Notes: a model not told the origin generated them from the letters alone. A stretch of 64,000 nt of DNA from Platycnemis pennipes (GCA_933228895.1 OW121854.1:53362609-53426608); one strand, 5' to 3'. Counted from the first letter of the stretch, positions 36,791 to 49,925 are shown. Numbers and translations: made by a program.

Positions 36791-37100
36791 TCATCTACAT
36801 CTGCGCGATACCCTGCAAGCCACCACGAGGGTTTGTGACAGGGGGGTGAAGATCACCAAGCATGAACTATTGACATGTAAACAAGCTACTATTGCGTCTC
36901 ATGAAACTGGATAGTTAGTATCTTATTAGTAATTAAGGGATTGGTTGTTAATACATGTATCATGCATTACAGACTACATTAAAATATTTCCCTTACCTAT
37001 CCCTTTGCTATGCTGCCTATTTTGTTCTCTTATTATACGGGGAAAAACATGACATTTTGAATCTATCAGTATGACAATCTCTCTTAACTATAGCTTTCGA
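36791..37100 (-). mobile_element. CR1/L2-like LINE, 3' fragment
   Basis: Read on the minus strand, a degraded C-terminal end DCHTDRFKMSC (near 37077-37045) aligns with DCRTDRFKMSF of the copy at 53.9 kb. An untranslated segment follows, then the terminal stem-loop (36840-36808) and a GATGTAGATG tail at 36803-36791. The UTR shares TTTGCTATGCTGCCTATT with the copy at 49.5 kb. Frameshifts and stops make it inactive. Confidence 0.75.
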
Positions 37101-37249
37101 CCCAGAGTTCCCGGGGTTTAATCCCGTAGCAGAGGCAGGCGTACCTGGCTGACGTTTTAGACGAAACTAGGGTTAGTGATGAGGAACTAGGAAAAAGATT
37201 TGAACTAGGAAAAGTAGCCCTTCCAAAGGAGATTACTTGATGATAGGGA

Positions 37250-37460
37250 CTATATGAAGGTGTGGCTAGAGTACTAATATTCCCTATTGTGGATCCAGGT
37301 TCGAATCCCTGAATTAGAAGACAATTTTCAGTTCCTGATCTCCACTTGAGCGCTGTGTGGAGAACACTTCAAGTACTCGGTCCGTCAGATAGTACGTTAA
37401 ACCGAGGTCCCCTTGGCTCTGCTAATGCCAACGCCGAGTTACACTAAACTCTTCCTCCAT
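37250..37460 (+). repeat. tRNA-derived SINE remnant
   Basis: A TGGCTAGAG A-box-like motif at 37263 and a good B box GGTTCGAATCCC at 37298-37309 lie at somewhat short spacing. The body contains CACTTCAAGTACTCGGTCCG (37366-37385), then ACGTTAAACCGAGGTCCCC. The same body is seen in diverged form at 49387-49440, which shows this is a repeat family. The 3' end is not defined. Confidence 0.55.
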
Positions 37461-37464
37461 TCAA

Positions 37465-39580
37465 TGAAATATTTACACCTCTATCCAAATAAATCAAATC
37501 GCCGTGGCGCTGAAGTACTCATTTTCCGTCCCGATGACCTGGGTTCGGAAGTATGTAATTGTAGATTATGTGGCCTAACTTGTCTTTACTGGAATCACCA
37601 AATAAATATGCTTCAGATATTTTAGGTGGCATCCATGGAATCACCACTTTATGTTGACTGAGAATTCAAATAGCCTGGTTACGTACGAATATCAATACCG
37701 TGGAAAATTCCGAAAGCAAAATCGAATCCAAGCATGGGGTCCATTAACTCACGATCATTTTATCGCGTTAGTATATACACCGCCGCCACTGATGCACACG
37801 TATTGGAATTAGATGCTCGAATAACATTCCTAGTAGTCTTTCCACATGAAGCCTATCATTGGGTGGTCTGATACATGGTGAGATGCGCAGCGAAAATTGC
37901 ATCGCTTAAACAGACAAACTGCATGGAACACTTAACAAATCCACGGATGATCTTGTAAAAATTAACCTCTATTCTCACTCTACGCATTCATCCATATCCA
38001 CAATTTGACGCTGCTTCAAATCGTGCAATTTGTCCCTTCGAGTAGAATGGCAACGCTCAACCCGGAAAAATATTTAATCTCTTCCATTGCAGCCGGCCTT
38101 TATATCTCTGGAATTGTGTGAACACAAGTGAAAAGAAACACGTACTCGGTCAGCAAATTCTTCTCCCTTAGGGGATGTAAGAGATTGGAGGACTCGTTAT
38201 TCATTCCCAACACCTTGAGTTCGCACGAAATCGGAGTCGAATGCTGTAAGCTGTGAACGAATGCAATCTGACCAGCGAAGGAACGTTAGATGTTTTCGAC
38301 AGCTAAATTTCTCATTTCGAGATCTTACTTGTGAAGTGGGTAAGGTGCGCGATTTTGAGGAAGACAAGAGCTAGAGGGGCAATCCCATCGTTGGCTGTCA
38401 AGTGCGGCCTCCGTACAATTTGAAGCGGGTTTCACACCAACCTCATTTCTCTCTGGATGCTACTTCACGTCAGACGCGAACAGCAGGAAGGTAACTTCCT
38501 CAGTACAGTCTCTGCTGGGGCACTACCGGGAACTTGGCGTGGACGAAATAGCTGCTGTGAGACCGTGACACCACTCGAGCATCGTTCAACATTGGTGAGC
38601 CACCTTTTATTTTATCTTCAACATTGTTACTTCTTGCCATGGAAATTTTAATTTTACTGGAGAGAGGCACCAAGGACTTTGATTATGACTCCATTTCCTT
38701 CAAGAAACCGCCATGAAATAATCTTCAAGTCCCACTTTAGTGAGGTTTTCGCACCCTCGGACTTTCGGGAATTGGTAAAAGAGTCCACCACTTTGACGGC
38801 CAGGGAAATATGAATACGAAGAAATTGGCAAAACATCGACTATCAAAGTGAGCTTAATAGAAATTTGTTAAACATTCTAACATAGCTTAAGTAATATCGT
38901 AGTGTGTAACTTAATTGAACCCTTTGTTTATTTTGAGGCGGACGGCATTCACGCTTTTGATGGGAATAGAATGCGAAAATTTTGGGATGGAAAACCTGCG
39001 CTTTACCAACTTTAATGCTGGGGGCGAATAGAGGACGCATTTTTCGCCACAATGACGATCTTTTGACTCCGCATTCACTGTCGGTCCGATTAGTGCTACA
39101 TATACCGCAACTGCAGGAATTCGTTAGTAAATCGTTTATTCTATGAGAGTTTCCAAATTAGCATTATATTTTTTATAACCCCTGTAGATTTATGCATAAA
39201 CATTTATGTGTTAGAATTTTTGGCATAGTTTTGTCGCAAAAAATTGGAGTCTTCTCTGTTTGAAATGTATTTCCTCTGTTATTTATTATTTGTCTCAATT
39301 TTATTACTCCGGATAAGTCATTGTAGTGGCTCTCCTTGTTTTTTCTATTATGATATTTGTTCAAATCCAGATTAATGGTAACAATTTGACGGGTAGCGAC
39401 CAATGAAACTCAAGCAATGTTCTCGAATAATATGCATAAATAATGATTTAGACAACGACGGAGTGACAACAATGAAGCCTATCATTTAGGTCAGCGACTC
39501 GATGGAGGAGAGAAAGATTTATGCTCCGGCTTAATTCAATCTCCGCTTGTCAGTTTTTATTCCATGTAGCCGTCCTTATT
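37465..39580. other. Mixed-composition stretch, no gene seen
   Basis: About 2.1 kb of near-average composition with small GC-elevated patches at 38050-38560. No coding or repeat signature could be supported. Confidence 0.45.
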
Positions 39581-40255
39581 AGCTTCATTGGAAAAGCACG
39601 AAGTTCATCGCCGATTTCACGCTCGAATTTATCTCGTTCTCACCCCACTTGAAAGGGGGCGAAAAACTTATTCTCGAGGCCGTTCGAGTTCACTCACGCA
39701 CAAACAATCTCTTGATGTAGTTATGAAGGGAGAGGAAGGGAGCGAGCGGGAGAAATATAAAGTTTCGCGCTTTTCAAACCCTCCCGAGAAATAAAATTGG
39801 AATCCACATCGGCGCCAGGCCCCGCTTGCGCCCGAAAATTCGTCTTTTTTTTCGTTCACCTTTGATTGTTTCGTATCGACTAGTGGTGTCCGCCATTCAA
39901 CTAAACTCTTGCTTTCCCCGGGGTAATCCGTCCTCACTCCGTCCTCGCATCCTCGATTATTCCACGCCTCCCTCCGCTCTTCCGCCCCCCACCTGTCCTC
40001 TGCGTCCTTCCCGCGACCCGTGCTGCCGAAGCGTCCTCTCCCATTCTTTCCCACTTCACCTCCGCAGTCGTACACCTACGCTGGCATTCCTTCCCCGACT
40101 CCCTGGTCCTCCTCCCCCCGTCCTCGTCATCGCATTCCACGCGTCCCTCCGCCCATTGCCGCGCTCTGATCTGCGGGACGATCCTCTGATCGTGCATAAA
40201 GGTTCCCCTCTCGAGTATTTTCTCGCTCCAACTTTCTCTTCCTTTAGGTGAATAT
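39581..40255. other. C/T-rich, CpG-containing island
   Basis: Strong pyrimidine bias on the + strand from about 39900 to 40190 with frequent CpG. Open frames on both strands (39668-40075 minus, 39826-40251 plus) overlap antisense and look compositional. Confidence 0.5.
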
Positions 40256-40358
40256 TTGTCTCAGGAGCAAACCTGACTCGCAGGCATTCTAAACGTCAGG
40301 ATTCCTTTAGTGATGGACTCGCTACTCCGGGTTATTTCCTTCTCTCTCTGCATTAGCA

Positions 40359-40411
40359 TACATCTACATCTACGACATATCCTGATAGCCACCGCGAGGG
40401 TGTGTGGCAGG
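40359..40411 (-). mobile_element. Tail-only copy of the CR1-like LINE
   Basis: On the minus strand it reads CCTGCCACACACCCTCGCGG, then TGGCTATCAGG, then a tail with GATGTAGATGTATG. No LINE 3'-UTR or coding homology precedes the stem-loop, so this is a second copy consisting only of the last 50 or so bases. Target duplications are not clear. Confidence 0.7.
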
Positions 40412-41670
40412 TAAACAGCGTTAATATTACAACATTTCCGTGCATTCGCCCCTAATAAAACCTGCGAGACGATAGAATGCAATTGTGTGTAAATAAGCAA
40501 TGAGGAACATGCACTATTTTTAAAAACTTTTTGAATGTGAAGTTTATTACCTAAAATGTGTTTTGCGAAAATTTTGCTGAAGAATTAGGTTGTGTTGCAA
40601 AGATATTACTCTTTGAAAATTGTAACTTTTCGGCAGCTTAAAAACACGGCGTCATCGCATGACGTCACGGCACGGTATCACTATGGGCGTTGTTTATTTG
40701 TTTATGCGTGGAGGTAATTTGTTAAATGAAATCTTGGCAAAAACGTATGTATTTTTCTCATTTGTTTAATGCAATAAACAATTTTATTTCGATTTTTTAT
40801 ATAAGTCGTATGGATGGTAACGAGCAAATCGTCCATTAATTATATAATGCCTGTATAGTGCCCAAGAATTTCAGTTACGTTTATGCAATCGTTAGTTTTT
40901 TTTTAGAAGAACGCCACCATAAGGGAGTCAACCAAAGGAAATTGTCGGAATGTGCTTTTTTCAATATTTTTTCAGTCATCGTGTCGTTCGGGAAACGGCT
41001 AAAAACCTCAAAACAATATATTCACTTCGTTTTCTTTTAAATATAAATGTCTGTCTCCGTAGCAATATGGAACCTATACCGTGCAGTGACGTCAGAAGGC
41101 GTTTCAGGTCACGTGACTTTCGTCAATTTTCGGGAACATTTTAATTGCATTTAATAATCTTTGTGTCTGGCATAGAAAAGTTTGGCTTATATATTTGAAT
41201 TCGTGAGAAAATTTTGCATCAAGTATATTATTAATCTTCGAGAAACAAATTTCATGCATATTCCCCATTGTTACACAGTTAGCAAACGTTCCATTGACGA
41301 ACTTGAATTATTGGAGGATATATTAAAACTTTATTGTACCAATCCGTGTGAGATCGTTATTAGGTACGGAGGTATATTCACGATGCTACCGTAGCTAACA
41401 TTGTGAAAATATATTTAGAAAAAATTAGGAAACATTTGGCAATTTTCCAAATGATTTTATCATACGTACATCCACTTACTATGCCTGGACCATTGTCTGT
41501 ACAATAAATGAGAGTACTACAAGGCTATAATAACGGCTATGGTTATGTGTTGAATTGGGAAATAGGTACCTATGAAAAAGGAGTGTGGGAAAATGACCTT
41601 TCCATATTTGTTGAGGTGTATATTCAAATCCGGTTGGAAGTCTTAATTTCCGCTGTGAGAAACGTTTTAC
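40412..41670. other. AT-rich stretch, no gene seen
   Basis: Two CRE-like TGACGTCA motifs occur near 40661 and 41088 (the second partial). No coding or repeat signature could be supported. Confidence 0.45.
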
Positions 41671-41671
41671 C

Positions 41672-42677
41672 TCATCATCATGGGTCAACAATCCTAGGAT
41701 TGGTTTGACGCGGCCCTCCACTCGATTTTTCTATCGGCCAACCTCTTCATATTAACGTAGCTTCACTCTTTCACGTCCTTTAGGACCTGTTCTATGTAAC
41801 TCATCCGAGGCCTTCCTTTGCCATCCTTCCAATCCATTTGTCCTTCAACGATTGTCTTCATCTGGCCATTGTGTTTTAAGATATGGCCGATTAAGTTACA
41901 CCGTCTTCTTCTTAGAGTTTTCAGCAGGCTTCACTTTTTTCCCGCTCTTCTTAAGACTGCCTCGTTTGTAACTTGGTCGATCCATTTTGTCTTCATCATT
42001 TTTCTGTAGCATCACATTTCGAATGCTTCCACCCTTTTCTTCTCCACTGCTGTCATCGTTCATGCCTCACTACTGTAAATATACATGCTCCACATGTGAG
42101 TTCTGATGGATTGTTTCTTTACTTCTAATCTTGTAATTCCAGATGTAAGTGGGCTCTTCTTTTGGCAGAATGTCCTTTTTGCCTGAGAATTTCTACTGAC
42201 TGTTTCTTTCTTGCTTCGTCCATCGTTGGTTACTCTGCTTCCCTTGTAACAGAACTCTTCCACCTCTTCCAGTTATTGTTTTCCTTGTGTTACGTTTGGT
42301 TTTGCCCCTCTTCTCCCTGGCTGCAATCTCATATCTAAGTTTTATTCTTATCGATCTTCAGCTGATATCTAGCCATTGTCCTTTCCATGTTTGTAAGCAT
42401 CTTATTCAGCTCCTTCTCTGTCTCTGCTATGTCATCAATGAACCGCACCATGCTAATTTTTTCTCCGTGGATGCGCACTCCAGAAGACTTCTCTTAGATT
42501 TTTTTGATGGGTCTCTCGATGAAAACATGGAAAATTACCGGAGACAGTGCACAGCCTTGTCTCACTCCTTTCTATATTATTGCTTCTTCACAGCTGGGTC
42601 CAGATTTAATCACAGCTACTCAATCTATGTTATCAACGAATTTCTTAGAGTGGATAGAATTATTATTTATAAGTCAA
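41672..42677 (-). mobile_element. RTE-like LINE, reverse-transcriptase to 3' end
   Basis: The longest RTE-like copy in the window, on the minus strand. In order: GVRQGCALSPVIFHVF (about 42572-42525), the conserved reverse-transcriptase block before the catalytic motif; VRFIDDIA (about 42454), where FIDD stands for the (F/Y)ADD active site; MLTNMERTMARYQLKIDKNK; EEFCYKGSRVTNDGRSKKE (42260-42205), corresponding to the usual KYLGS region; THMWSMYIYSSEAWTMT; and the GRPR-type C-terminus. It ends with GATGATGATGAGG at 41683-41671. Several frameshifts and stops interrupt it. The endonuclease and N-terminal part are absent. Confidence 0.85.
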
Positions 42678-42679
42678 TG

Positions 42680-44040
42680 TCGCAGTTAGCAATGCATTGT
42701 AGCTATTTTGTTTGATACCCCAGAATAATAATGAAGTTTCTTTAACTTTATTATTTTTCCTCATAATTCTATTTACTAAGCTTATTGACCACCACATACC
42801 ATGATTGCATCAATAATTACGATTTCGAGTCTTGTACTCTCCAAGATTAATCACTTCAATCCTATTCTCTGCGTCTTCCTAGTGCGCAGTACGGAATGAC
42901 CATATTTCAATTATGTCGCTATTACAAGAGCAAGAGAATCCTCGTTCATAAAGCCTGTTATATGTGCCAAATTGTGAATTGCTATGTTAAGTATATTTTG
43001 TAATATGTTTTGAGCCAGAAATTATTATATAATGTAAGAATTTTAATGCTGTCCTTTTTTAATTCGTGGGAATAATCGTCCGCAGAAAGGAAGCGTCTGT
43101 ACCTGAATAAACAGGATTTTTTTGTTTATTGTTTGTACCATGTACTAGTGTGCATACTCAAGCCTGATTAATCACCATTACATCAGATGTTCTGAATATT
43201 TTTGTGCTATTCGATTAGTGGTATTAAAGAAAAATTTCTTTTAATGATAACAATAATTTAATCCATTAAATGAATAGGTACTAATTGTTTCTTAACCCGT
43301 GACTGTTGTTAAGGACCACTGTAATTTTTTTACGTTTGATTATATCAACATTTGGTACTCAAAAATCTGGTATTCATTCTGTTCTTGCTTAATTTAATCT
43401 CTTTATTAACATTAGTAAAAAGTAGAGAAAGATACATTTTTGTTTAATTAGTAAAAATTTATCTTTCTATTTTGTGTCTATTAGTGCAAATTTTCCTTGG
43501 ACCCCAATATTTTAATACAAATTTCCCAATGTGCCATCCAATGTCAAAACAACAGGGCTCTTTGTTGCTGGATTAATTGCCTGATTCCACACTATAAATG
43601 TTCAATCCTATTTTTATGAAGACCAGTGCAGTTATCCATGGTTAACATATTTCTTGGATTAATAATTTAAAATTCACTACTTTTTTAATCCTCATATTTG
43701 AATATCTGCATATCACACGAACATAATGAGAGTATATGGCGCACGTGTTATTAAGGTTATTTTAGATTATTCCCCTAGTATGTGTGTACGTACTCGAGTG
43801 GTATCATAGGCATCATTATTAATTTTTATTTGCAGCAATGAATACTCTTTCTTGTTCAGGCTTTGAATTCCTGGGTGAAAAACGTATTTGATTATGTTTA
43901 AAATATGCGCCCTAATTTTCCTAGATGAATTCATTTCCAGATCCGTGAGTTAATTGTCCTCCACCGCTCCGAGCACGTAACACATCAATTAGGGCTACTA
44001 AATTTCCTATTTAAATCTTCCCCAGGCAGCGCTAAACTAT
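42680..44040. other. AT-rich stretch, nothing recognised
   Basis: No supported features. Confidence 0.5.
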
Positions 44041-44049
44041 TTTGAATTT

Positions 44050-44700
44050 TATCCTCTTCTTCATTTGCCCCCTCCATCTGTATCGTCCTCTTCTTACCTA
44101 CCCTTGCAGCACGTTCCGTTTCATGTGCCTCCATACATATTTTCCATTTCTTCCCCCAAAATCCCTTGGGAGCGCTTCCCCCGTGCCATATCGCTTCCCG
44201 CATCTTCACCCTACCCCGATAAATATAACTGCGTGGAAAAATCCACCCTTGCGTCGAAGTGTTCCAGCTCCCCCTATTCACCCCCCCCGCCAAAATCCAA
44301 AATCCTGCCCGGTTCGACTCGTACCTCCCTGTTTCCGCCCCTTGTCTCTCTCCTCCTTCTCGTAGGCCTTATCGAATTCACCAGTGCAGGTCATGCCCCA
44401 CGGGAAACGGGTCAGTGGAAGAAGAGGTGGGGAAATACTCCATCCCCCCGGCCCAATTCAACCAGCGTTAACCCCACAACCTCGCTCCACACCCCATTTC
44501 ACCAACTACTCGCAAAAGCACGTCTTCCTCCACTTCCTCACTCCCACACCCCTACCTCGTCTGTGCGAGGGGAACATTCGTACGAAACCTTTGCATATGT
44601 TCCCTTTCCCGTCCGCTCAGCACAAATTCCCGTTCAACCGGGATGGAAATGCGTGTTTCATGCCTCTGGAGTGGCCTTAGTGGCCTAGCGGGGGAATCCG
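44050..44700. other. C-rich/pyrimidine island
   Basis: Strong C/T bias on the + strand with poly-C runs (44280-44290). It yields the longest ORF of the window (44065-44688, 207 codons). That ORF is dominated by Pro, Ser and Leu, is overlapped by other open frames and shows no domain. I regard it as compositional. Confidence 0.6.
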
Positions 44701-45600
44701 ATATAACATCCCTAACACATGCCGCACATGCCGTTAAGAGCTGCGGGATAAATTAAAAGCAACGGGTTCGTCGCTGGGTAAAATATTTTGACCCATGTCC
44801 CCGACGTAACTATGGGGGTGGAAAGGAATCGATGAGTTTCTTTGTTCCGCTCATCTACATTTTCGGCATGGATAAAGCCGCGGACAAAATACCTATGAAG
44901 GTTCGAACAGAGGGGCGGTGTGTTGCCGGCGTCTTTCATTTGTTTCCAGTCTCACATTTTTTCCTTAGCGTCGAGAGAACCGTGGCGCAACTCAAAAAGT
45001 GAAACGTTAAGAGCAGGCGTTCTTTAGCGGCACTTCTTTCTCCCACTCGAGCTCGCAGGCCGGCGCGTTATACTCCTATGCTTACATTTTTTCCTCCTTT
45101 ATTTCGACGGATCTTTCCCTCCGCGATTAATGCATCCGCTGGGTCAATTTGACGCTCAAATTGCTGAGTCCCCGCCCCACCGCGCCACCACGCCGCGCTC
45201 TGCGCCGCGGAACGCGCATTAAATTCCTCCTAATGGGGCACGGACTCTAGGGTTTGGGGGAGGAGGGGACTTTCATTGCTGGGTCTGGTCTTAATGTCTC
45301 TGTGATTACGCGTCGAATGGCATTGAGCGCGTATAAATCCCTTTGCCCGACTCCGAAAACCCTTAATATAGCGATCAAAATGCCTACCACTCGTACATGT
45401 AATTATCTTCCCCCGGTGAGGGCTCTCCGTCACGTCCCGCGCCCTGCTCCGCACCCACTCAAGTCTCCCTGGCGCAGTTCAGCTTTCCTCGCGAGGATTA
45501 AAGCTCCTTTATGTATCATCTGCGGATTCTGTGCTCCTTTCTTTCCTGGTCCTCGAATGAAAATGACTCGAAGGCATTATTCGTGTCCCTTTTAAAGATG
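44701..45600. other. GC-elevated segment with CpG cluster
   Basis: CpG-dense sequence at about 45040-45230 (GCGCCACCACGCCGCGCTC) with interspersed homeodomain-like cores such as CGATTAATGCATCC and GCGCATTAAATTCC. A regulatory island is possible. No exon is recognised. Confidence 0.35.
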
Positions 45601-46084
45601 ACGAGCCTTTAATCCTCGAAACTCCTTCATCTCCAAACAAAAAGGAATGATCGCCATCTTGTAGCAAAGTATTTGCTTTTAATAGAACTTGTCTCATATT
45701 ATATTTTCGTTCAAGCACCAAGTGCAAACGGTTCTTTCTCAGAATCGAATCAATATTTCTTTGAGAGAAGTATGTTTGAGAGAAGGCGGCATTACCTAAA
45801 AGTAAACGGGATGAAAAATCAATAATTAATGTTGGCACGTTTGTAACTATTTTTCAGATTTTTTTAACCTTTGGCGAAGATTATGTGAAGAATAATATAA
45901 TTGTAAAGTAAGCAAAGAACGTCTGAAGGTTTTTAAAGTGGCAAGATGCTATGAAAGCAAGAAAGATGTAGCAAGTGATTAGTCACCGTCGATGAGATGA
46001 AATGCATTAAAAACTATGTCAAACTAAAAGAAAAATCCTGTGAAAAGAGGAGGAAAAAAAACCTTCCTTACCACCGATGAAGCA

Positions 46085-46153
46085 TTGGTAGCTCATTTGC
46101 TAGAGTGCCTGTCCGGAAATCAGGAGGACTGTGTTCTAGTCCCGTTCGATGTG
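46085..46153 (+). repeat. tRNA-like head of a SINE
   Basis: GGTAGCTCATTTGCTAGAG is a good polymerase III A box, one or two changes from the usual TAGCTCAGTTGGTAGAG. GTTCTAGTCCC at 46133-46143 is a diverged B box at tRNA spacing. A T-rich stretch and unrelated sequence follow, and no intact acceptor stem is visible. A decayed tRNA gene is the alternative. Confidence 0.55.
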
Positions 46154-46369
46154 GATTTTTTTTCCTTGTGGAAATTCTACTATTGTGCATTAGAGCGAGT
46201 GACTCTGCTAAGGTATTCATGGCTAGTTCACATTCCTTGAAGTTATCACGCGGTTTGATGAAGGCTACAAATAGTATTGTGGGAATGCGTGGTTGTTTAG
46301 GACCATTGCCTGTGGGAATTGAGCTCTGTTTTTCACAGCGACTATATCTCCGAAGCCCCTAAAATAACC

Positions 46370-48230
46370 AAACTATTCTTTTTGAACCTGGAAGTACCAA
46401 ACTAAGAATTTCATAATAACTGCCTTTATAATCATTAAACCCTGTTTCACATAGTCTTATTTAGCTCTGAAAATGTTTTTCCAATTTTCTCCAATTCAAG
46501 TTTTTGTATCTAATTGAGGAATTCTCACATTCCAAAATTTTTATAAGTTCATAAAGAAGGTACGTATGAGTGTTTCGTTGAGAAAACAGGCTCGTTGTTT
46601 AAATCTTTCTTGGGGTCATTTTAGGCTAAACTTCCGAAAATAATGAATTTTGTAAGTTACATAAAGAGTAACGAAAAACACTTATTCATGTCGAATGTCC
46701 ATTCAATAGAACTTTGTTGTCAAATATATTTATAAACTTTATATTGGCTACTTTTTACGCGTGCATATCACTATAAAAAGCCAATCTGCTGCAGCATGTA
46801 GAATATTAGTGTTAAAAGACATTTTTCAGGCGTTCACGCAATGCTTTTCAGGGGCGAAATTTTCTCTTACGAAACAGGAAATGGTTTGTACCTAAAGAAG
46901 CTTGTCACTATCTATACACCAACTTATCGTTGAAATCTGTGATGAGAAAGAAAGATATATCTGGAAAAGTCGTCGATTTAAAATGTAAATACCCTAGAAT
47001 GTTGAGATAATACCAGCATTCCTGATATATCCATAGCAGTTTTTTTCCTTCAATTAGCTTCAACTGAGCCTAATTGATATTCATGAAAAAGAAATTGGGT
47101 GATATTTTTCATCTGGATCGTGAAATATATTTTCAAAACGCGTAATTGCTCACACCACTTTGGACACGGCCCTGAGAAATGCGTCATTAGCGCAACATTG
47201 GCCTGAATTAGCCTGAAGCGCAAAATCAGCTGTTGCCACCCGTATTTCTACCTAAAACTCAATAAAAAATGCAATTATAACCCTTTTGTCTCCTCTAAAT
47301 TCATTGAATTATTCTCTATAAATAGTACATGTTCGCACTGTCTTCTGCTTTGATCAGTTTTTGCCTGTAAAACAAAACTATACACAACATCCGTCGAACA
47401 AATTCCCAGATTATGAAAACTGGAACTTCTATCTTTCAAAATCACATATCGGGTTACAAGCAACTATCTCATTCTTTGTTTCCTTATGGGCACAGCATTT
47501 TAATTTTCGTGTTTTATATGCTTGATGTTTATTTATTGATTTCATGAAAAATAAAAGCTTAGAATTATACTCGCGTATTTTGTTTTCCTTATTCATCACT
47601 GACATGTTTAACAGTGCTTATTTTGTTTACGAAAATAGACTTTTACTAACGATCACTTTTTTACATTAGATTGATAAAAGATTATATTTTTCAATTGATA
47701 ATTGGCAATAACTAGGGAGCTTTATATTTTTATATCTTTGGTGGCTCGTGACAGTGGGTTTGTTACACGGTTTAAGTTGATAATAAATCAAATTAACTTC
47801 TCTTCGATTAAATTATAATTCATAAAGCTACAGAGAATTGATTGCTGAGAATTTTAAGCAATGTAATACTGAACTATTCTAGTTTCATTATTAGTTCTCG
47901 TCTTCACTCGGACTTGGGCATTACATGAACATCAGTTATTAAATCACATTACGTCTTGGTTTAGGCTCAAACCAACGCTTATATTATCACACTTCTATTC
48001 TGGCACCTCAAACTTTTTTACAATGAAAAACGTCGCCGGCTATTTTTTACCTCTGTCACAATGTCGATTTGGATTATCTTTTAGACGTGGGTTAAATATC
48101 CTAGTCTTCACATGTCGGTCACTTAAAGCTCTTTACAAACCTCAAAAAAGTTTTGTTCAACCTGTTCCTGAGCCTCCTTAATGTTAAAGGTAACATTTAA
48201 CGCCGTTTTGAGCGCCAAACAAAAGATATG
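46370..48230. other. AT-rich stretch, no gene seen
   Basis: No supported features on either strand. Confidence 0.5.
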
Positions 48231-49060
48231 CAAGTTTAGTTCCACGCGAGCTCTCTTATCTCCCACTTATCCTTTCCTCTCCGACCTCCCTTAGCGTTCC
48301 CCAAGGTCGCACCCGTAGATAGACCGCCCGTAACTCCCAGCGTCCAAACCTCTAGAGCTCTTTACTCTCCCGTCCTATCTAACGATAATCCCGGTACACC
48401 TGACGTAACCTGTATGGCATGGGAGAGGTATCCCCGTCTCCGCTCCACCCACCTCTCTCGCCTCCCCAAAACTCCACTCTTTCCATTCATTATACACTCC
48501 ATCGCTTATGCCTCTTTGCAGTTCCTCTCTCCGCTTTTCCCTTTACGGCGCGAACCGAAGAGGAGGCCCATAAAAGCGATGCGGGAGAAGGTGTAGGGAA
48601 AGAGAGAAGGTTTGGAAAAATGCGGAGCGCTCAGGTGTCCATGGTTCTTAAAGGCCTCGCTACCGAAACCGGCGCAGTTTTAGGCACGTAACGTTCAACC
48701 GCCCACCCGAGTTCAACCCCGTTAGGAAGGGGTGGAAGGGAAACATCCCATCTGTTGGATCTGGAACACCAGGGAACCTCCTTCATGGTACCTCTAGCCT
48801 TACGACGAGAAATTTTGCCCTTTCACCTCACTCCTGACCACCTGCGACTCAAAAACTCCGTCCATGTGCCCGTAATTGTTTCTGGTTTTCGTGCATCCAT
48901 TTGGCACGCTCGAAAATTCATTCCTCTCTCTATTCCGCGTGATTCTCGTAGTGTCGTACCATGTGGAGATTATTGCTGTGATCTTAAAGGGATAATATTC
49001 CCGAGGTTTCACCCAGCCTCTTCCCTCACAGCTTTGCGGACACCACCTGACTAGGTGTTG
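48231..49060. other. C/T-rich island grading into average composition
   Basis: Pyrimidine-rich on the + strand at about 48240-48560. The ORF at 48755-49054 and its antisense partner are both open; neither has a recognised motif. Confidence 0.4.
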
Positions 49061-49249
49061 ATCCTCAATGTGTCCCATCTGCCGTTCATAAACTTCCGCG
49101 GACATTTTATCTTGGGATCTGATCTTGTTAAACATTGAATCCTGTCATTATATAAATAAATTAATTACATATACAATTAGTACAATGGAGTTCTTTTTTG
49201 TACCATGGATGACGTTTTATTTCTTTGATTACTACTTAAATGGGTATTG

Positions 49250-49450
49250 AGTAGATGTGGCAGCTTCTGGAATGGCTTTCCATCACATTTACCAAGGTTT
49301 TATTTCCGGTAGAGGCAGAGAGTTTTCGTTGGTCCTCACTTCAGTGCCGGAGATTTTTGTGGGCCTTTTTTGTGTGCCATGTGTAGAGCACTTCAAGCTC
49401 AGTGCTCCGTCCGTCGGCTGGGACGTAAACCGTAAAACCCTTTGACGTAT
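49250..49450 (+). repeat. SINE-body copy related to 37.3 kb
   Basis: AGAGCACTTCAAGCTCAGTG at 49385, then GGACGTAAACCGTAAAACCC match the body of the SINE remnant at 37.37-37.41 kb with many changes. The tRNA-like head is not clear here. It lies just left of a CR1-like fragment. Confidence 0.45.
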
Positions 49451-49526
49451 TTCGTTGTGAGCTGGCTAATGAAGATCCCGAGTTTCTCTCCATTCTTTAC
49501 CGGTTATCTGAAAAATACCAAAATTT

Positions 49527-49925
49527 GCATCTACGTAATACCCTGCAAGCCACCGCAAGGGTGTGTGGCAGGGGTAGAAAATCAAATATACAATACTTAA
49601 AAGCAACTAAGGGCTGTAAAGCTACTACTACAACAGCATGTTAGATATAGCAGTCACATGCAACCAGATGTTTAGTATTTACATGGTTATGAACTTATTA
49701 CTGGTTAGAAAGCTACTTTAAAATATATTTATCCATAGATATTTCCCTAGTATGCATTGCTAGTAATATTAAATATGCATTATGTACCTACTACAGACAA
49801 CTCTATCAAATTTCACCGGCCTACCCGTTTGCTATGCTGCCTATTATGTTATCTTATGGTATACTGTAAATATTACACTTTGAGTCTATCGGTACGTCAA
49901 TCTGTCTTTCTTATCTTGTTTATCT
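49527..49925 (-). mobile_element. CR1/L2-like LINE, 3' fragment
   Basis: On the minus strand the C-terminal remnant RTDRLKV (near 49898-49878) aligns with RTDRFKM of the 53.9-kb copy, with a stop in the conserved Cys position just before it. The UTR containing TTTGCTATGCTGCCTATT (49833-49850) and the terminal stem-loop at 49573-49541 follow. The GATGTA tail is reduced to GTAGATG. Its 5' truncation point lies about 40 bp from the solo LTR. Confidence 0.75.

Noticed and set aside
36486..36794. 102-codon minus-strand ORF beside a LINE tail, possibly a LINE endonuclease piece
   Set aside because: The residues do not match endonuclease motifs, and the ORF lies on the downstream side of the LINE tail, outside the element.
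37080..37135. B-box-like GGGTTTAATCCCG suggesting another tRNA-like element
   Set aside because: No A box at proper spacing, and the left part overlaps the decayed C-terminal end of the minus-strand CR1-like fragment.
44065..44688. Longest ORF in the window (207 codons, plus strand)
   Set aside because: It lies in a C/T-rich island, is dominated by Pro/Ser/Leu, overlaps open frames in other phases and has no domain or splice context. Composition explains it.
46085..46153. A functional tRNA gene
   Set aside because: The A box is good but the B box is altered, and I cannot pair an acceptor stem or anticodon stem. Called as a SINE head instead.
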